Shown here: in pieces, positions 12,597-15,799 of the stretch
How the letters are laid out: every line of letters begins with the position of its first letter
Position numbering within the stretch: position 1 is the stretch's first letter
Source: DATKSS01 sp049582065
GTDB taxonomy: Bacteria > Chloroflexota > Dormibacteria > Dormibacterales > Dormibacteraceae
Assembly: GCA_049582065.1 (NCBI GenBank)
Contig: JBAUTF010000137.1
Location: forward strand, 1-15,799
Reading direction: 5' to 3'
Length of the DNA stretch: 15,799 nt
The notes under the pieces: generated by a model
What the model was told of the DNA's origin: nothing
Seen by the model: only the letters and a program-made list of their open reading frames with translations
Database searches by the model: none
Made by a program: the position numbers and the translations under genes

Positions 12597-12670
12597 GCGG
12601 GCGTAGCACAATGGTAGTGCGGCAGCCTTCCAAGCTGTTTACGTGGGTTCGATTCCCATCGCCCGCTCCA
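12597..12670 (+). tRNA. tRNA-Gly(UCC) with encoded CCA
   Basis: Acceptor GCGGGCG/CGCCCGC, D arm with AGCACAATGGTAGTGC, anticodon stem GCAGC/GCTGT with loop CTTCCAA (anticodon UCC), T arm GTGGG-TTCGATT-CCCAT, discriminator T and encoded CCA. Its 3' half is overlapped antisense by the end of the PuuD-like gene. Confidence 0.97.
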
Positions 12671-13406
12671 ACTTCCCTAGTCCTCGGGATTCGCGAAATT
12701 GCCGAGCCTCCTGGACAAGAGCGCCAAAGAGTCGCGCGGCCCATGGTTGAGTGCGGACCAGCTCTTCGGGATGGCACTGGATGCCAATCGCGAATCGATG
12801 CCCGCTCGCCTCGACGCCTTCGATCAATCCGTCCGAGGACCGGGCGACCACACGCAGCCCCGTGCCCGGCTCGCGAATCGCCTGGTGGTGCAGGCTGTTG
12901 ACCTGGATTCGAGTTGCCCCGGCAACGCGGGTGAGAATGGTGCCCGGTTCGATTTCCAGGCTGTGAGCGAGGAAATCCCGCGGATCGCGATCATGCGACT
13001 CGCGGACCACTCCCTGCACATGCAGGTCCTGCCATAGCGTTCCGCCGCACGCCACGTTGAGAACCTGGATGCCACGGCAGATCGCGAGCAGGGGCAAATC
13101 GTCCTCGATGGCCCACTTCGCCAGGGTCAGCTCGACCTCGTCGAGGTCCGGCATCAGCGTGAGATTGCAGTCCTCTCGCGCGACCGCGCCGTACCGCCCC
13201 GGCTCGACGTCCGCGCCGCCGGGCAGGAGCAGGCCGTCGAGCAGCTCATAAAGGACCCGAAGGTGCCGCGGGTCGTGAACGATCGGAATTGACAAGGCGG
13301 TCGCGCCCGCCGCCTCGAGTGCATCGAAGTACGCGCGGTTCAGGGCGAGCTTGGGAGGAAATCCGGAACCCGTGAATGGGCGGAGCGGCACCCCGATGAC
13401 GGTCAT
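12639..13406 (-). CDS. PuuD-like class I glutamine amidotransferase (peptidase C26, gamma-glutamyl hydrolase type)
   Basis: A 255-aa protein. The family core spans residues 2 to about 235: GVPLRP at the N-terminus, the glycine-rich GLLLPGGADVEP (58-69), nucleophile Cys110 in LAICRGIQVLN, VNSLHHQAI (169-177), and His212 with Glu214 in QCHPEE, which complete the catalytic triad. PuuD removes glutamate from gamma-glutamyl-GABA in the Puu putrescine pathway. The gene follows a nitrilase and a glutamine synthetase homologue with ATGA coupling, which supports a glutamylated-amine substrate. The last residues (about 246-255, ERAMGIEPT) are encoded antisense to the 3' half of tRNA-Gly and the stop lies inside that tRNA gene, so this tail is probably not functional. 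ATG at 13406 matches the family N-terminus. Confidence 0.92.
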   Translation of the reverse strand: MTVIGVPLRPFTGSGFPPKLALNRAYFDALEAAGATALSIPIVHDPRHLRVLYELLDGLLLPGGADVEPGRYGAVAREDCNLTLMPDLDEVELTLAKWAIEDDLPLLAICRGIQVLNVACGGTLWQDLHVQGVVRESHDRDPRDFLAHSLEIEPGTILTRVAGATRIQVNSLHHQAIREPGTGLRVVARSSDGLIEGVEASGHRFAIGIQCHPEELVRTQPWAARLFGALVQEARQFRESRGLGKLERAMGIEPT

Positions 13407-14197
13407 ACGAGAATGTCTGATCCAGCGCGCCGCTGGGCGACCAGCGGGAGCTTGGCACGGACCTGTGCCAGCCTTTCCTTGCTCACGTCGGCCACGCCGA
13501 CGCCGGCAGCTTCCCCGAGACCGGCCGTGATCGTTCCCATCGGGTCGACCACCATGCTTCGCGCGCAGAAGCCGATGCCTGTCATCCCCGCCGCCGCCAC
13601 GTACATCGTGTTCTCGAGCGCTCGCGCTCGCACGATGATGTTCCAGTGCTCCTCTTTGAGCGGTCCGGCGACCCAGGCCGAGGGGACCACGAGCAGGTCG
13701 GCGCCCCGATCCGCCGCCTGCTGGATGAAAGCGGGGAAGCGCAGCTCGTAGCAGATCGCCACTGCCGTCCTGAACCCGTCGATTTCGACGATCGGTAAGT
13801 CCGCGCCGCCGGGGCGGAAACGATCCGACTCGCGCTCGCCGAAAGCGTCGTAGAGATGGCTTTTGCGGTGCGCCGCCACGAGTCCTTTACGCGGGTCGAC
13901 GACGACGGCCGTGTTGCTGATCAGGCGATCGCCGGGAATCGACTCGAACATTCCGGCTACCAGCGTCACCCCCAGTCGCGACGCGATTCCCCGCAGCTGT
14001 TCGACAAATGGTCCATCCAGCGGTTCGGCGGCTGGTCGCAGATCGTCGGTCAGCTCTCCGAAGGTGTGCATCGACCCTTCTGGAAACACCACCAGCCGGG
14101 CTCCCGCCGATGCCGCCTCTTCTGCAAGCGCGGCGATGCGCTCGAGGTTTGCCGATTTGTCGGGTCCCGATTCGAACTGGGCGACGGCGACTTTCAT
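13403..14197 (-). CDS. Carbon-nitrogen hydrolase (nitrilase superfamily amidase)
   Basis: A 264-aa single-domain protein, the normal length for Nit-type amidases. The catalytic triad is complete: Glu40 in VVFPEGS, Lys112 in HRKSHLYD and Cys149 in AICYELRFP, with the following PSAWVAGPLKEEHW segment and RARALENTMYV as in omega-amidase/Nit2-like enzymes. It should hydrolyse a small linear amide to acid and ammonia; the substrate is unknown. ATG at 14197 overlaps the TGA of the glutamine synthetase homologue by one base (TGATG); a GTG three bases earlier is equally possible. Its own TGA overlaps the ATG of the PuuD-like gene. This position between a gamma-glutamyl ligase and a gamma-glutamyl hydrolase suggests it acts on an intermediate of the same pathway. 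Confidence 0.93.
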   Translation of the reverse strand: MKVAVAQFESGPDKSANLERIAALAEEAASAGARLVVFPEGSMHTFGELTDDLRPAAEPLDGPFVEQLRGIASRLGVTLVAGMFESIPGDRLISNTAVVVDPRKGLVAAHRKSHLYDAFGERESDRFRPGGADLPIVEIDGFRTAVAICYELRFPAFIQQAADRGADLLVVPSAWVAGPLKEEHWNIIVRARALENTMYVAAAGMTGIGFCARSMVVDPMGTITAGLGEAAGVGVADVSKERLAQVRAKLPLVAQRRAGSDILV

Positions 14198-15588
14198 CAC
14201 AGGCGCTCGAATCCGCGATAGCGCTCCCAGTCGGTGATGGACGACTCGAATGCCGCCAGCTCGATCTCGGCGCGATGCGCGTAGTGATCGACGACCTCTC
14301 CGCCAAAAGCTTCGCGCGCGACCGGGCTGCTCGCGAACAGGTCGGCAGCCGCGCGCATGGTGTGCGGCACGCGCGGGTGGTCGCCTTCGTACGCGCTCCC
14401 TTTCGTAGCGGGCTCCAGCGTCAACTCTGAGTCGATGCCGTGCAGGCCCGCGGCGATCATCGCCGCGACCGCAAGGTAGGGGTTGACGTCGGCGCCGGGC
14501 AGGCGGTTTTCGACATGCAGGCCCTGGCCGTGCCCGATGACACGCATTGCGCAGGTCCGATTGTCTTTGCCCCAGGCGACTGCTGTCGGCGCGAACATGC
14601 CCGGGACGTACCGCTTGTACGAGTTGATCTGTGGAGCAAACAGGAGCGTCAGCTCACGCAAGCATGCAAGCTGTCCCGCGAGGAATCGATCAAACATCTG
14701 CTGGTCGCTCGCAAACAAGTTCGATCCATCCGTGCCCGCGAGGGAAAGGTGCACGTGGCATGAGCTCCCCTCGCGCTGGTCGAACTTGGCCATGAAAGTA
14801 ATCGCCATTCCTTCCTGCGCCGCGATTTCGCGTGAACCGAACTTGTAGATCGAGTGGTCGTCGCAGACACCCAACGCGTCGCCGTACCGGAAGTTGATCT
14901 CGTGCTGTCCGAGGTTGCATTCGCCCTTCGAGCTCTCGACGTTCATGCCGGCGCCCTCCATCGAGTTGCGTATGCGCCTGATCAAGGGCTCGATGCCGGA
15001 CGTGTCGAGCAGCGCGTAGTCGACGCTGTAAGGGGTGGCTTTGGCAAGGTTCCTGTAGCCCGAATCCCACGCCTCGCGGTAGGTGCTTCGAAAGATCATG
15101 AACTCGAGCTCCGTGCTCACCATCGCAGTCAGGCCGCGCGCGCTGAGGCGGTCCAGCTGCCGCCTGAGGATCTTCCGCGGCGACACGTGCACCGGTTCGC
15201 TCCCTTCCTTGTATGCGTCGGCGATCACGAGCGCCGCCCCCGGCTGCCACGGCAGTCGGCGAAGCGTCGACAGGTCCGCCTTGAGCTCGAAATCACCAAA
15301 GCCGCGGTTCCACCCGGCGAGCCCGTAGCCCTGCTGCGGCGACATGTCCACGTCGGTTGCCAGCAGGTACTCGCACGATTCAGCGCCATGCGAGACCGTG
15401 GATTCGAGGAAGTGGCGAGCGGCCAGCCGTTTGCCGACGAGGCGTCCCTCCATATCCACCAGAGCCAGCACCACGGTGTCCACCGAGCGGTCGGCGACGG
15501 CGCGCTCCAGCGCTTCCAGGGTCAATGCCGGCGCGCTCGTTCCGTTGGATGCCGACCTCATGGCGGGTCGAGTGTGCACATCAGTCAT
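14197..15588 (-). CDS. Glutamine synthetase homologue (PuuA/GlnA4-like gamma-glutamyl-amine ligase)
   Basis: A 463-aa member of the glutamine synthetase superfamily. The N-terminal domain has LVDMEGRLVGKRL (43-55). The catalytic domain shows STELEF (159-163, Glu160 and Glu162), GECNLGQHEINF (222-233), SCHVHLSL (276-283), NSYKRY with Arg326, NRTCAMRV with Arg344, and VENRLPGADVNPYLA (359-373). The regulatory NLYDLP tyrosine loop of true bacterial GlnA is missing, and the gene sits with a PuuD-like hydrolase. Both facts point to ligation of glutamate to an amine (polyamine or ethanolamine) rather than ammonia. A similar glnA4-GATase pairing occurs in mycobacteria (Rv2860c-Rv2859c). ATG at 15588 overlaps the upstream TGA (ATGA) and has a strong GGAGGTGAG ribosome site at 15603-15595. 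The exact amine cannot be told from sequence. Confidence 0.93.
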   Translation of the reverse strand: MTDVHTRPAMRSASNGTSAPALTLEALERAVADRSVDTVVLALVDMEGRLVGKRLAARHFLESTVSHGAESCEYLLATDVDMSPQQGYGLAGWNRGFGDFELKADLSTLRRLPWQPGAALVIADAYKEGSEPVHVSPRKILRRQLDRLSARGLTAMVSTELEFMIFRSTYREAWDSGYRNLAKATPYSVDYALLDTSGIEPLIRRIRNSMEGAGMNVESSKGECNLGQHEINFRYGDALGVCDDHSIYKFGSREIAAQEGMAITFMAKFDQREGSSCHVHLSLAGTDGSNLFASDQQMFDRFLAGQLACLRELTLLFAPQINSYKRYVPGMFAPTAVAWGKDNRTCAMRVIGHGQGLHVENRLPGADVNPYLAVAAMIAAGLHGIDSELTLEPATKGSAYEGDHPRVPHTMRAAADLFASSPVAREAFGGEVVDHYAHRAEIELAAFESSITDWERYRGFERL

Positions 15589-15799
15589 TGAGGACTCACC
15601 TCCAGCACGATCTTGCCTCTCACGCCGCCGCGCTCGAGCCGTTCATGCGCCGCTGCGGCGCGCTCGAGCGGCAGGACTTCATTCACCCTCACTTTGAGCC
15701 GTCCAGAGTCCACTAGGCCTGCGATCTCCTCCAACGCACGTCCGTCAGGCTCGACAAGCGGCTCCGCGAGGCGAATGCCTCGCCTCTTCGCCTCAATCT
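15585..15799 (-). CDS. MDR-family zinc-type alcohol dehydrogenase/quinone oxidoreductase, C-terminal end
   Basis: The last 70 codons of a minus-strand gene that enters from beyond the window. The visible residues read LEEIAGLVDSGRLKVRVN, then EVLPLERAAAAHERLE and GKIVLEV at the end. This is the standard C-terminus of medium-chain dehydrogenase/reductases, especially NADPH:quinone oxidoreductase-like members, in which the last strand returns to the catalytic domain. The catalytic and cofactor-binding residues lie outside the window, so metal use and substrate are unknown. Its TGA overlaps the ATG of the glutamine synthetase homologue (ATGA), making it the first visible gene of the four-gene operon. 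It might oxidise an alcohol or aldehyde from the same amine-degradation route, but this is inference. Confidence 0.88.
   Translation of the reverse strand, partial: IEAKRRGIRLAEPLVEPDGRALEEIAGLVDSGRLKVRVNEVLPLERAAAAHERLERGGVRGKIVLEVSPQ

Noticed and set aside
12547..12777. Minus-strand frame across tRNA-Gly
   Set aside because: GAGDGNRTHV-type peptide is a well-known artefact of antisense tRNA translation.

Overview
The window is a high-GC stretch of bacterial chromosome, densely packed with protein genes on both strands and with no mobile elements or CRISPR. Several features recall high-GC soil lineages: many GTG starts, frequent ATGA/GTGA/TGATG overlaps, a MarP-type CvpA-protease fusion, an actinobacterial-style glutamine synthetase/GATase pair, and a recurring leaderless promoter pattern. 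Actinomycetota, or a Chloroflexota-related group such as Candidatus Dormibacterota, fit best. This is inference from gene content, not a phylogenetic result.

Layout. (1) 1-1850: the N-terminal part of a DUF5671-type membrane protein (-), a divergent Trm112-like protein (+), a noncoding stretch with four perfect stem-loops, then a MarP-like membrane serine protease (-). (2) 1927-2606: a 60-aa one-helix membrane protein and a PNPOx-fold flavoprotein with no canonical start codon (+). (3) 2603-6609: an aa3-type cytochrome c oxidase locus split over two divergent units. ctaC-ctaD lie on the minus strand. A zinc-ribbon membrane protein, ctaE and a lipoprotein cupredoxin lie on the plus strand. They share a 76-bp intergenic region carrying both promoters. 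(4) 6628-7841: two exported lipoprotein prolyl isomerases, cyclophilin followed by FKBP, overlapping (-). (5) 7892-8359: a DinB-fold protein (+). (6) 8370-11866: an orphan molybdenum-hydroxylase large subunit and an MFS transporter (-). The transporter also lacks a canonical start and would use CTG inside a CTGA overlap. (7) 11922-12670: tRNA-Val(GAC), a degenerate tRNA-Glu(UUC), a 42-aa membrane miniprotein (-), an intact tRNA-Glu(UUC) (-) and tRNA-Gly(UCC). (8) 12639-15799: four tightly coupled minus-strand genes: an MDR oxidoreductase (C-terminal end only), a PuuA/GlnA4-like glutamine synthetase homologue, a nitrilase-family amidohydrolase and a PuuD-like class I glutamine amidotransferase. 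Together they suggest a gamma-glutamylation route for using an amine.

How it works together. The oxidase locus encodes three core subunits of a terminal oxidase plus a membrane-anchored blue-copper protein that could carry electrons to CuA. The MarP-like protease and the two lipoprotein isomerases would serve folding and stress tolerance outside the membrane. The last operon would attach glutamate to an amine, process it and remove the glutamyl group.

The most unusual signals are four. A TANNNT-like box lies 6-8 bases before the start codon of six genes, and a GATAAT lies at the same place before a seventh, which implies leaderless mRNAs. Two genes lack any canonical start. The second tRNA-Glu has mismatches confined to the T and acceptor stems. 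Four stem-loops are packed between convergent genes at 514-670.
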